This document shows positions 1-10,665 of a DNA stretch of 64,000 bases, piece by piece (the first letter of the stretch is position 1; the number at the start of each line of letters is the position of its first letter). The stretch is from assembly GCF_030867145.1 (NCBI RefSeq), contig NC_134443.1, positions 2,976,001-3,040,000 on the forward strand, written 5' to 3'. Source of the DNA: Opisthocomus hoazin. Taxonomy: Eukaryota > Chordata > Aves > Opisthocomiformes > Opisthocomidae. Made by a program: the position numbers and the translations under genes. The notes under the pieces were generated by a model. That model saw only the letters and a program-made list of their open reading frames with translations. It searched no databases and was not told the origin of the DNA.

Positions 1-2800
1 CAAGTCTGGAGCAGGGGGAAAAGGGGGAAACCTCATGGCTCTAGGGCATCAAAATTTTTAAGGATTATGGAGAATTTCCCCTTCACCAACAGCTGATTCT
101 TAGTTACTCACATGAGAACATCAGTAGAGGACAAGCAAGACCATGACCTGTTTTATAAAACAGAGTAGGACACATCAGAAACATGACGTTCTCCCTGGGG
201 TAGGGACACCTGAAGAAGGTCTCCTGATGACTCACATTTCAGGGGGACAATCCCCCCCAGATTTTCCTCCTAGAATTATGCCTACAGAGCAGCTGTACGG
301 CATGCAGGTCAACCCTCCTAACTCTTCTCAGCCTCATCCTATCAGCACCACACAGAGAAAGCTACGGGGAGTTGGGGTGGAGAGGGAGGAATACAGTCTC
401 TTCAGACTGCAGAAAACCTTCTTTCTCCCTGCAGTGAAGACTTGATATACACAACCAAGTGCAGCAATGAAACAGGATTTTTCTCCTTTCAAAGCCTCCA
501 GCTGCTGGTGACATCCCCACAGCATATGAGGAGGGCAATGATAGGACAGGCACACGTATAAACGGATGGTACAGACAGCCACGTATGGGCAGCAAGGCCC
601 TCAGGAGTGGAAAGGAGTTGGCCCATTCAGATCAGGGATCTTGAAAGGTCTGTGACCACCACAGCCAAGGAAGGATTAGAATTTGGCCTTTGCAGCTGAA
701 ACCCTTTGTTTCTCACAGTAATCCAATATGAACATTGGCCAGGTTTACCCCTTCTTTCCTTTTAAAGCTGGCCCATTTCTCCACCGCTTCACTGAGTCAC
801 AGACAAGCCAGTACCACCACATCAGAGTCCCCAGCATTATATACCTGCTCTCCTACATCTCCACTGCTGGCAAGTGTTGCATCACTTTATTGCTGACTTT
901 ACAGCCAGAGGTTTGTCATCAGTGCAGCAGCTCGCAATTTCAACAGCAAGGCACACCATTCCTGTGCTGCTTTGCCTTCCCACACCCAGATTCATTCTTC
1001 AACTGCCAAAATCACTTTACACAACATTGCAGATTCTCCCTGCAAGGTGCGGAACCAAAACTGACAAAGCTGCAGGTCAAACATCGCCTCTTTTACTGAT
1101 ACAAGTCAGGGGCTGAGCCCTACAGAGGTCCCTGGAGAACACCAGACCTTCCACAAGTATTGTGCAAGTGGCTCATCTGCCTGTCTCACTCCTCACTGGT
1201 TTGCATCCACAGCAGGATCTGGGCTGGGGATCAGTTGAGCTCTGGTTCTGCATCAGCTAATTACAAGAAGCACCTGCAGCTCTCCCAGGAATGAGGGGTG
1301 GTGAGTCAGGAGGGAGCACACTCCTCCAGCTCAGCACCTGCACTGCCACAGGATGGTGCTCCAGGACCATCCTAAGCTCGTATTTTTTGCTTTGAAGAAG
1401 AGTTTTATATCACTTTTCTCAAAAAGGAGGACCTCTGCAATCCCAGAGTTAAGAAGCTCCCACACCTGCTAGAATGATTAAGAATTTAAAATAATTCCTT
1501 GAACTTAGGAAAAGACTTTCCCCAAAAGCTACGCTCAGCCAGCTTTTACCCTTTCTCCCAAACCTAGCAAAACCAATAGATTTTTGCTTCTTAGATTCTT
1601 TCAAAGCACAGCAGCCCTGCTCAGAAGCACCCACCTTTTTTTGTACATGCACCACAACAGGAGAAAAAACAAAGCCTACTGTTAACTCCAATAGAAAATG
1701 AGAGCATTCTAGAAGCTAGAAGTTTTGAGCAGAAAAGACCCCCATATTCAGCTTTGGTTTTAGATTTGCAAACAGCTTCTGAAGTAGGGGGAGCTGGGAA
1801 CAGGCTTCTATGCCAGAGAGAAACGAGCAGCAGAACTCTCCTCAAACCCAGCGCATCAAAGATTTGACAGGGCCTAGTTTAATACTATCCGATGTACTCA
1901 ATAAGCTGCTAAACCCAGACTGCACCTCTCACCTTAACAGCCAAAAGGAAGACCTACGCAGGGTGTCTACCCATAAAAGTAAAGCCCCTCAAGAAGAAAA
2001 TCCAATAGTACCAAATGATGTTGCTCCAGCGCTGCCCACCCACGCACTGACATGAAAAAAGCCAGCTGCTGCCCCAGCCCCTGCCCCCTTTCTGCCTGCC
2101 TGGGGCCAGATTGCCCACAGCTGCCCCGTGCTTCCTCGTCAATGGCCCAGGCACCCGCTAGATATAACCGTCCCCCCCAAACCCTTGCTGTTCTCTGGTG
2201 CAGGAGGTCTTCTAAGGGAGATGTTGGTGTAGGGGTCACTTGCTAGCAGAGTGCTGTGTTTCAGCAAGCATGATAAAGCTGGCAGAGGTATCTGAAGATT
2301 CTGGAGAGAAAATCTTGCTCTGCATGCAGCAGCAAACTCTTTTCTGCTACTCTGTTTCTCTTTGCGATGGACTGAGAGAGCGCTAGCAATTGTATTGGCT
2401 GGCTGGTGGAGGGAACTCTGCTTTGACTCCTTCTCCAGAGAGGACTCCATGTCTGCATCAGCTCATTTACCTGCGAGCTGCTTCTCTGCTGAAGCCCACC
2501 CCAGGCTGCCTTTCTTAGTGAAGGGGAGACTCGTCCCAGCAAAACATCTCGGAGGGAAGAATCTGCAAGCTTTGAGCTGGCTCTGCAGCCCTGCCCGGAG
2601 ACCACCACAGGTAATTAACTTCCATACCACGAGCTGGGGTAAGGAATGGTTTGAGCGAGTTTTAACCACTGGGCTGCTATGCAGGACTGCGCTTCCCTGC
2701 TGCTTTCTCCAGCTGGGGTAGCCTGGGGGGGCTCTGGCTCTTGTGTTTCTCCAGTGGCTGTCTCTGTAGTTTCTCAACGAATTTAAGCCTCGGCTTGCAG
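1..2800. other. No gene recognised
   Basis: Only short open frames without family resemblance are present. I found no TATA/exon-1/acceptor arrangement of the kind seen at the EDC genes further right. GC content rises after about 2,360. An exon of an unrelated gene cannot be excluded from sequence alone. Confidence 0.5.
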
Positions 2801-3039
2801 GGTCCTGCCTGAAACCCGGGCTAGAGACAGCCGGGAGCAGCTTGGAGAGGCTTCCACCCGTGCTTCACCCCCTCCGTGGCATCGGAGCACCTCCCGGACA
2901 TTTTGGGGAGCCCCATCTTAACCTGCTGCCCTGGGTCTGGCCACGACAGGGTTAACTTTCACCCGAAGCCAGGAGGGGATGCAGCCGGGTGGGCTGAGCC
3001 GAACTGGCCAGAGAAAGCAGGGTATTGGGTGCTATGGGA

Positions 3040-3340
3040 CGTCACGCTGCGTTCCCGAGGGGGGGGGGGGGGGGGGGCCTGGCCGGGGGGGGCAGGCAGT
3101 CGAGACTCGGAGCGTGCGGGACATCGGGCGGTGAGCGCTGTTCTGTGCCTTTTTCCATTTGTTTTATATGTTCTTCTTATCTGTGTTGTGGTTGTTACTG
3201 TTCGCTTGGTTTGCTGCTCTGTTAAACCGCCCTGACCCCGACCCAAGAGTTTTTGCCCTTTTCTTTCCCGGCTCCTCCCCACAGCAGCGGGGGTGGGGGG
3301 GGCGATGGAGGGGCCACTCAGTCCTTTGTCGGTGGCCAGG
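3040..3340 (+). mobile_element. LTR-like fragment of an avian endogenous retrovirus
   Basis: A run of 19 G (3059-3077) precedes a T-rich stretch with a TTTTATAT core. A CCGACCCAAGAGTTTTTGCC-like segment and a CCTCCCC...GGGGTGGGGGGGG block follow. This order resembles the 3' part of a common avian ERV LTR whose hallmark is a CAACCCACGAGTTTT-type motif. No gag, pol or env reading frame is visible nearby, so it is at most a degraded LTR piece. The boundaries are approximate and the assignment is from memory of the family. Confidence 0.45.
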
Positions 3341-3514
3341 GGCCCAGCCACGGCACCTTCTGCTTGGTGTCCTCTATCGCCAGGACTGTGGGTGCTGAGC
3401 AGCCATGGGTCCCTGCTCAGCTCTGGGCTGGCAGCGCTGAGGGGTGTCCTTGGCCTGACCCCTGTGGAGGGGGAAGGAGCTGCTGGGTGGGCTGCAGGAG
3501 AAAAGGCAGCGTGG

Positions 3515-3610
3515 CTCGCTGCAGGAGAGCTGCATGGCTGCTGGAGTTGGTGGTGTTGGACTTGATGGTCTCAGAGGCCTTTTCCAGCCTTAAGGGTTCT
3601 ATATGATTTG
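3515..3610 (+). mobile_element. CR1 LINE 3'-end fragment
   Basis: The sequence reads like the 3' untranslated end of chicken-type CR1: GTTGGACTTGATGGTCTCAG, then the ...TTTTCCAGCC... block, then a GGTTCTATATGATT tail related to the CR1 terminal ATTCTATG repeat. Only the last hundred bases are recognisable. There is no reverse transcriptase frame, so it is a dead 5'-truncated copy. Confidence 0.7.
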
Positions 3611-3809
3611 ATGGAGCTCTGTGAAGAGCTGTGTGTAAACTGGCAGTGCCCAGAGGAGGGGATGGCGAAGCTGTGTTAACTGGGCTGCGACTGCAGATGT
3701 GTTGGGAGAGCTGGGATGCTCTCTGGGCTGTTGGAAATCCGCAGCCTGATTTCTAGTGCAAGTGGGTGAAGTACAGATGCGAACCCACGAGGTGACAGCT
3801 GGGAGCACG

Positions 3810-4561
3810 TCAGGGAGATGCTCCAGTGCAAGTTAGTGTCTGCAGCAAGCTGGACTTTGAAAATAATGAGCAGCCAGGTTGACATGCAGAAACAAACTCC
3901 CCAACTCACAAAGAGTTATAAAGGAGGTATGTTTATTACGGTGCCGGGTGCAAGGGGGATCGCTGCTCCTAACTTGCACACCGAGTCACAAAGCACGCAC
4001 TCATTTACTACAAAGTTTATCTAAGTGGGTGGGATTATTACACTTAGCCTTGGGAATAGGCGTGATGATTATAATTATTTCTAAGGATTCATGCTCATAC
4101 TCTGCCCCTTTGCAGTGCCTGTGCAGTGTTGTCTGGTGGTCGTCTGTGGGGGTTTTCTGGATGAAGGCTTGTAGTCCTCCTCGCGAAGGCTTGTAGTCTT
4201 TCTTGCTGTGTACTTTTTACCTTTGGCTCAAAATTCCTGAGTTGTCTGTGGCTGAGTCCCAAACTGGTTTCAGCTAGAGGGATGCTCCCTATAGGCCATA
4301 AATTCCTAGTTATCAGTCCTTATCCACCCCTGTTTCCCTTCATCCGTCTTGCAGCAGTCCTTGTGATTTGCATCTGAGCTCACACAAGTCCTTGCTGGCA
4401 GACCATTTGGCAGTGGTTAACCCTGGCCTCGACACGGCTGCAGAGCTATAGAACAGACTAAAACTAAAGCTAGAGCGAAATCCTACTAAATGTCGAGTTC
4501 CCACTTCAAATAATGTCCTGAAATAACCGCAGCTACTGTGCTTGGTAAGGTTAGCTGACAC
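3810..4561 (-). mobile_element. Probable solo LTR, reverse orientation
   Basis: Read on the minus strand, the left part carries an AATAAA signal (plus strand TTTATT near 3930), then TTATAACTCTTTGTGAGTTG and GGGAGTTTGTTTCTGCA. This is an R-U5-like order seen in avian ERV LTRs. The right limit is taken where clear CR1 sequence starts. No internal viral genes are present. I could not establish terminal TG...CA plus a matching target-site duplication with confidence, so the limits are estimates. Confidence 0.4.
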
Positions 4562-4806
4562 AAAGTTGCCTCCAAGTATAGGCTAGATATAAGGAAGAAA
4601 TTCTTTACAATGAGGGTGGTGAAACACTGGAACGGGTTGCCCAGAGTGGTAGGGGAGGCCCCATCCCTGGAAACATTCAAGACCAGGTTGGACAGGGCTC
4701 TAAGCAACCTGATCTAGTTAGGGGTGTCCCTGCTTGCTGCGGGGGGGTTGGACTAGATGACCTCTGGGGGTCCCTTCTGACCCCAAACTTTCTATGATTC
4801 TATAAT
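4562..4806 (+). mobile_element. CR1 LINE 3' end
   Basis: This is a clear CR1 3' region. It contains AAGGAAGAAATTCTTTACA, GAGGGTGGTGAAACACTGGA, GGTTGCCCAGAGTGG, CATCCCTGGAAACATTCAAG, GGTTGGACAGGGCTCT and TTGGACTAGATGACCTCTGG, and it ends in TTCTATGATTCTATAA. It is 5'-truncated and non-coding. It supports an avian (or at least archosaurian/turtle) source. Confidence 0.93.
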
Positions 4807-4809
4807 ATA

Positions 4810-7350
4810 AAAAAAAGTTTGAAAAGTAGTAATAAATTCTGACTGCCACGTGGGACACAGTACGAAGTGCAAGGCTTTGGGCAGCAGGTGCTGGCTGGCT
4901 TTGGTCAGGTGCAGGCAATGAGGAGAGCAGATGGGCTGCAGCTGTGGAGCTGGTGCTGGCTTGGGGTCAGGGAATGCAGCTCTGGGGGAGCACGGAGGGA
5001 ACTGCTTCCCGGTGGATGTCTGCTCTGATCCCTGCTGATGCCACGGATGGCTTTGGATGTGCACGGGAAGCACTTTCTGTCGCATCGAGGCTGGAAGAGG
5101 AGCCTGTGGCTCTGCTCTCCTGTGAATTGTTGGCTGCTGCGTGCTGGAAGCTGCTTTGGCTGCTTTACTGCTGATGTTGGAGGCAGGAGGTTTTTTTTAT
5201 GGCATGGGGTGAACCCAACAACTACTGTGCTTTTGAATTGCACCAGAAATAAGGGACTAAAGAGCAAATCCCTGGCTATGAAATGCTCATGGTGGCTTCA
5301 GCTCCTACCTGGTAGAGAGGATGCCACTGTTCACTAAATCACACTTCTGTCCTTTGCTTTGTAGCCCTTCTCTTGCTCTTTCTGCTGGATTTTGAACTGT
5401 AGATATGTAAATGCTGATCGGGAGAGAACAAATTCACCCTGTGAAGTCAGCTTCAGACTGCAAATGCTGGAGGGTCTGCTGATGCTTGCAGGGAGCTTGG
5501 TGTTGTCTGAGAAGCCCCGGAGTTGTCCTGTGGGACAGTGGCTGGGGACAAGTAGACTCAGTAAGACTTAAATCTGGGGTAGGACAAAGGCTCCTAATGT
5601 GTTCCTAAGCCCTTCCACCTGAAACTGGAAAGACTGATACTAATTACTTTCAGTGTTTTTATTGGAGTATTCGCTAAAATTATTCTTTGTGATGCTGTTG
5701 AGTTAAAACTGCTGGTTATCAGCTACTGCTGAAAGGTCTCTCATTTTGAAAGTCCACTTTAATTCTATAATCTTTAGTTATAGGGGACCTAATGTGTAAT
5801 AGTCAAGGGCAAATTTTGTGTTAGGTGGCTGAGTTGCTGTTTGCTTTCAGCCCGCAAGCACCCAAAGGCAGGGCTGGGTGGCTGACACAGACCAGGCTGA
5901 GCTGCTCGGGGCGCGTTGGCCTTGCTGCTGGGCCGGTGGTGCTGGGCTAGTGGGCGGTGGTGCCTGCAGTGCAGCTCTGACCCAGTGCTCCTTGTCTGGA
6001 CCGGTGGGCGGTGGTGCTGGACCAGCGGGCGGTGGTGCCTGCAGTGCAGCTCTGACCCAGTGCTCCCCGTCTCCCTGGGCTGGGCTGACTTGATGGCGTA
6101 GCATTTTGAATTCAACCACATTGATGCATCTGTCTGCCTCTGTAGGCAGTTCTCAAAGTGTGATAGAGGCTTCTGAATAGCAGAGGCACTTTAAATGCCT
6201 TCCTAATTTCTCACCCTTTTTGTTTTTAATTAGGAATAATAAAAATGTGGCAGTTGCTGCCCAGCTTGTTACAAGAGCAGACAGCTGTATTGCACAGATG
6301 TATTTAAATACAAATCACATGCATTTTTGTTGCAATACTATTGTCCAGAAGTGGTGGAGCTCAGCAGAGCTGGCCAAATGGGAAGTGTTTGCAGGCAAAT
6401 GGTGTAGAGAGTATGATGGACTGAGGCAATGAGCTCTTAAATAGAGAAATTCCCCAGATGAATGAGCAGTACTGAAACCTCTGACTACCCAGGACCTCTG
6501 AAAGTCTGAGTGTAATGTGAAGGTATGGGTGAAAAACCATGAGGAGGTGCAGAAAGGCTCCTCGGTTCCTGCTGCTGCTGTAAGCTCTGTCTGCTGATGT
6601 GCGGCGTTCCCAGGCTGTGGCGTCGGGGCCAGGAGAGGGAATGGGAGAGCGCTCCCCTTGCTGGGTATTGCCAAACAGCTTTGCCCTCCTTTGAATGCGA
6701 CCACATTAGACGTGTGCCCTTTGGCTACTTGGTGGGGAGCGCAGCTTTATTACTTCTCTCCTAGTAGGCAGACCTGGAGCAGACGCAAGTCATCCTCACC
6801 TCTGCTGACTCCAGGGAAGTTGTGCCACTTCAGCGCTGCTGTCTACAATTCTTTTTTTTTCTGGCTCCACGACAGTCTACTTGCTGTATTTTTGGCTTCA
6901 AACCTTTTATTCTTTGCTTGCTTACTGTGCAAATCAAACCGAATTCAGAGTCCTGTAGCCTGACTAACCTTGTGACAAATGACAGATTTGGAAGCGTCAG
7001 CTTCAATGCATGTCTTGGCTAACAGCAAAAAAATATCACTGCAAATCCAAAATTTCTGTTCTGCCTTGATCTGGTACTGATGCTGTAGTCTGAATGGCTG
7101 GGTGCTCCTGGTACTGCGGGGCCTTGGCAGCCTGGGAGTTCTGGGCTGCTGCGCTGCAGAGGAGCGTGTGCCTGCCTGGGGCTCGCCTTGCTCTGGCTCC
7201 TGAATCCGTTGGCCACATGGTGGAGCGCAAGGAATTGCTGGGGTACGGTTTCCAAAAGCACAAGGAATGACTTGGGGTAAATTTAATTGGGATTTATTGG
7301 TGGATGGGGTCATAGCACCTCAATTTCTGAGTAGCTGAGCATCCTGCTGC
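4810..7350. other. Intergenic, no gene recognised
   Basis: I see no supported gene here. The stretch contains the 75-bp duplication listed separately and several chance frames on both strands. It lies downstream of the minus-strand gene at 8.3 kb. Confidence 0.5.
5934..6073. repeat. Two-copy 75-bp tandem duplication
   Basis: CGGTGGTGCTGG begins at 5934 and again at 6009. TGCCTGCAGTGCAGCTCTGA recurs at 5961 and 6036, giving a period of 75 bp. Each unit also holds an internal GTGGGCGGTGGTG-type short repeat. The frames open through both copies look like a by-product of the GC-rich repeat, not a gene. Confidence 0.9.
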
Positions 7351-7354
7351 ATAC

Positions 7355-7470
7355 AGCTGTGTGGTCTAGGGGTTAGAGCACTGCCTGGGTGGTTCCAGTG
7401 TCTGCTGACAGCTTATTAATTCACTGTGTTAGTCACCTTGCAGCTCTCAGCTTTTCCAAGTTGATTTGAG
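7355..7470 (+). mobile_element. MIR-like ancient SINE fragment
   Basis: GTGGTCTAGGGGTTAGAGCA followed by CTGCCTGGGTGGTTCCAGTG matches the order of the tRNA-derived head of MIR (box A-like, then a box B-like GGTTC). A later CACTGTGTTAGTCACCTTG resembles the MIR TGTGTGACCTTGGGCAAGT core. It is too diverged to be a functional tRNA gene. Confidence 0.5.
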
Positions 7471-8335
7471 CTCCAGTGTGGGGAGGTGGGTATTTGGTAC
7501 CAGCACAGGTGGAAGCATTGCTTGTCTTTTCTTGGCTGCTGTACAGCTAGGGATTTTTGGTGCTGAGTCAAGTGGGAATATGGAAGGAGAAAAAAACCAA
7601 AATAGTAAGTGGGTAGATTGATGCAGTAGAAGCTTTATTATGTGAGATGTTGGTTATATACCATAGCAAATAAAGTAATGCAGACTATAGAGCAAGTACT
7701 GTCTGGCTCCCAGCTAGTACATCATGGGTGGGTATTGTAGTAAGTGCTTCCAGAGTGAGTTGCTTCACACAGTAGACACCCTTGACTTGAAAGTCCAGTC
7801 CTGTTTTTCACCATTTCACATTTACTTGTCTTTTTCCTGTTGGTTGCATATAGAATGAAGCGCAGGATTAAAAATCAGTTTCTTTACAAAATCTTCTCTG
7901 GAACAAAGTTGAAAGGAGGAAGAAATCTATATTCTTAGCAGTATTAGCACGGAACGACCTGAGTTCTGTTGACACTGGGCTAGCTGAGGACACTTTGATT
8001 CAATGCCATCCATGTGAGCGATTATGTCCGTGGTAGAACTCGCATACCCTTTACACTGGCAGTCGTGGAAAACTTGTCTTCATGCAGTCGAGATCTGAGC
8101 CCACCGTAGGTGATAGGAGACTGCAGGTATGAAGCTTTGAGACCTTTAAATCTAATGCTGAGTATAACATGGAGAGGGTTAAGGAAGGCTGGTTTGTAAA
8201 GGGGTCGGGCTGCCCACGAGCCCCGGTGGTTGCAGCAGAAGAGTTGTGCTTCGGAAAGCTGTGCCTGTGGACTCAGCTATGGATGTGCATCTTGCTCTTC
8301 ATTGCTTGGTTGTGCTGTGGGCACCTCCATGGAGC

Positions 8336-8788
8336 TTATGGCCCACAGTTGTAATGGTAGCTATTGGACCAGTGGTACGAGTAAGGACAGGAGCTGTGTT
8401 GGCACGTGGGAGCTGGAGTGCATATCTGAGGGCATGCTGTGACGCCTGGCTGGCCACAGTGTGGCACCCAGAGATGTCCCCTGCTCTGCAGATGGGGCTG
8501 AGAGAATGCCATGGTGCATGGATGAGGAGAGCTGGGGCTACAGGAGGAAGAGTGGCCTTCCACAAAGTGTGTCTCAACACACCGTGATGAGCATGGTGCG
8601 GAGCACTTGGGGCTGCTCTGCATGGTCTTCCTCACAGTGCACGTCTTGGCACCTTTGGAAGCACACGGTGTGCAGGACACACACCGCACTGCTCTGGGCC
8701 CGTGGCACTGAGTGAAGACTGGTGTGGCACACTTCACTCCACCTGGAACATAGCACTGCTGCTTGTATTGGTACCCATAATAAACCAT
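8336..8788 (-). CDS. Cys/His-rich small EDC protein, 150 aa
   Basis: The predicted protein has 150 residues, with 18 Cys and 10 His spread along its length. It starts MVYYGYQYKQQCYVPGG and ends in a Tyr/His/Ser tail, PYSYHWSNSYHYNCGP. No enzyme motif, signal peptide or membrane segment is visible. The ATG is preceded on the minus strand by a polypyrimidine tract and ...TTTTGTAG (AG at 8810-8811), so exon 2 starts at 8809 and holds the complete CDS. The nearest TATA plus splice-donor module on this strand is at 10528-10587, giving an intron of about 1.7 kb. A poly(A) signal AATAAA lies at 7634-7639 (reverse complement). By family analogy it would be a cornified-envelope or matrix protein cross-linked through Cys and perhaps the early KQQ glutamines. 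I do not recognise the exact EDC member. The strand and start are well supported by the splice site. Confidence 0.72.
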   Translation of the reverse strand: MVYYGYQYKQQCYVPGGVKCATPVFTQCHGPRAVRCVSCTPCASKGAKTCTVRKTMQSSPKCSAPCSSRCVETHFVEGHSSSCSPSSPHPCTMAFSQPHLQSRGHLWVPHCGQPGVTACPQICTPAPTCQHSSCPYSYHWSNSYHYNCGP

Positions 8789-8904
8789 AGTTCTGGGATG
8801 GAGAAGAACCTACAAAACAAAGTAGGGGAGAAAGGTAAATGAATTTGCTACAGACCACAGCTTGTGTCTGACAAGCTGCCTTTCTGATCTTTGAGCTCGC
8901 TGTT

Positions 8905-8980
8905 CTGGCTCTCAGCCCCCATCTCCGTAGCAGAAACTGCACCTGGCTCTCAGCCCCCATCTCCGTAGCAGAAACTGCAC
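8905..8980. repeat. Perfect two-copy 38-bp tandem duplication
   Basis: CTGGCTCTCAGCCCCCATCT starts at 8905 and again at 8943, and the whole 38-bp unit is repeated without change. It lies in the inferred intron of the Cys/His-rich gene and looks recent. Confidence 0.95.
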
Positions 8981-10527
8981 AGCGTTGCAGTTAACTAATG
9001 ATCTCTTTCGTAGCTTCAGATGTCGTGTGGAGCAGGTAGCGATTGCCCCCAGCAGAAGGGGAGTTCCAGGCGTAGCTGAGAAGTGACGTGCGTGCTTCAG
9101 CTGGTGAGGCGATGGCGCGTCTGGGACGCGTGCTGAGGTTCTCATCTGTTTGTGGCGAGGGCTATCATTTATTTGTTTTCCAGTTTCAACTGAACTATCT
9201 GGAATTACTTTCTGCTGGTGCTAGGTAAAGCAAAAGAAAGTATTGCCCTTTATGCTGATTTAAATTGCAGGACAGAGGATTGTTATCTTTGTAATTGGCA
9301 GGGTGACGTGGCAGAGCTCTATTTTTAAAAGCCGAATGTTCATGAAGGGCAGAGGGACTTTTGAAAGTCTGGCTCAAGTTGCCAGTGTCCCATGCGACTC
9401 GAAAAAGTCAAAGGTAGCTCTCTGCATCTCGGCATGCAGCTGTGTAGCTGCTTTCCTGGTTGCTCTGTACTCTGCTGTCTCGCTCTCTCTCAGTTTGCCC
9501 CACTAGAAGCTGGGGACCAAAGGGCTGCACGGATCACAGGAGGGGTCTGCTCACATCTGCACCTCAGCTGCCTGAATTCCCCTGTGGAGCACCTTGTGCT
9601 GCCAGGGCTGACCTGCTCTGGGCGTGGAGATGGCATTGCTGAGATGTGGGATGTCAGAGCTGTCTCCGCCATGCTTGGAAGACGTGAGGTGTCCATTCCA
9701 GAGATGTGACTGAGAGTGGAGAAGTGCTGAGACCTGGCGTTTCCTAATTAAAATTTGAAATTTGGCTGCAAATCCGCTTTGCTCAGCAGTAGCAAATGGC
9801 ACTTGGGTGTCTGTACTTTGCAGTTTGGTGGCAGTTGCTTTTGCAGATATACAGGACTGCTCTAAGAACAAGCTCTCAAATGTCAGGTCCCAGCTACTGT
9901 AGATCAACCCAATTTGTTTACAAAGATGTCACCTCACAATTAACTTCAGGCAGAGGAGAAATGCTGGGGGGATGGAATTGGGGTTTTCTTGCTGTATTTT
10001 GAAAGCGAGTAGGTAAAATTAGCTCTTGTAAAGAAGAATCCCCCCCCCAAATGTGCATAAAGAGGGTCTCAGGTATGCAGAAAACAAACTTCCCTTCAGT
10101 TATTCCAGACAAAATTTGGCCGAAGTGGTATAATAGAAATAATCTACATTAATCTCTGGTTAAGATGGTAAAGGTCAGCTGTCAACAGAAATAGTTATTT
10201 GAACTACTAAAATAAGTGGCCTCTAATATAGGAGAAATCTAGAATTCAGTTTTTTCAAAGCAAATTAAAGATACAGGTACCTAAATGGCCAGATCAAGGT
10301 GGAAACAACACAGAACAAATTGGGTGAGGTTCTGTAAATATCAGGTTCAACTTTAAAAGCCTAAGTATGTCGATGCCTGTAAAAAACAAACAAACAACCA
10401 AAGATCCTTCAGAAGAAACAACCTCCTTAATTCAGTGTCAGACTGTTTCTGCGGGATCTAGATTCAAGTTCAAAATACCAACAAAAGGATATTTTGCTAG
10501 TTAGAAATAGAAATAATCAAACAACTT

Positions 10528-10665
10528 ACCGAGCTCACAGCGGAGAGTAAGACCTGGATGGAAAGCTTGGAAATGTGTGTTTTTATATGGTCTTTTAGAC
10601 TGACTGTGTATCAAATCCTAATTAGATACAGGAAAGAATATGTTCATATGCAACATTTTCATTGG
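10528..10665 (-). promoter_or_regulatory. Promoter and untranslated exon 1 for the 8.3-kb gene
   Basis: On the minus strand: CCAAT (plus-strand ATTGG at 10661-10665), then CATATAAAAAC with the TATA box at 10581-10587. A short leader ends CTGTGAGCTCG and is followed by a strong donor GTAAGTTG (GT at 10528-10529). This matches the exon-1 design of the other EDC genes here. The exon is roughly 10530-10555. Its link to the 8.3-kb CDS is inferred, because that is the first same-strand acceptor and CDS downstream. Confidence 0.65.

Noticed and set aside
7355-7430. Possible tRNA gene (GGTCTAGGGGTTAGAGCA then GGTTCC)
   Set aside because: A cloverleaf cannot be completed and the following sequence continues like the MIR core. 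Better explained as an ancient SINE head.
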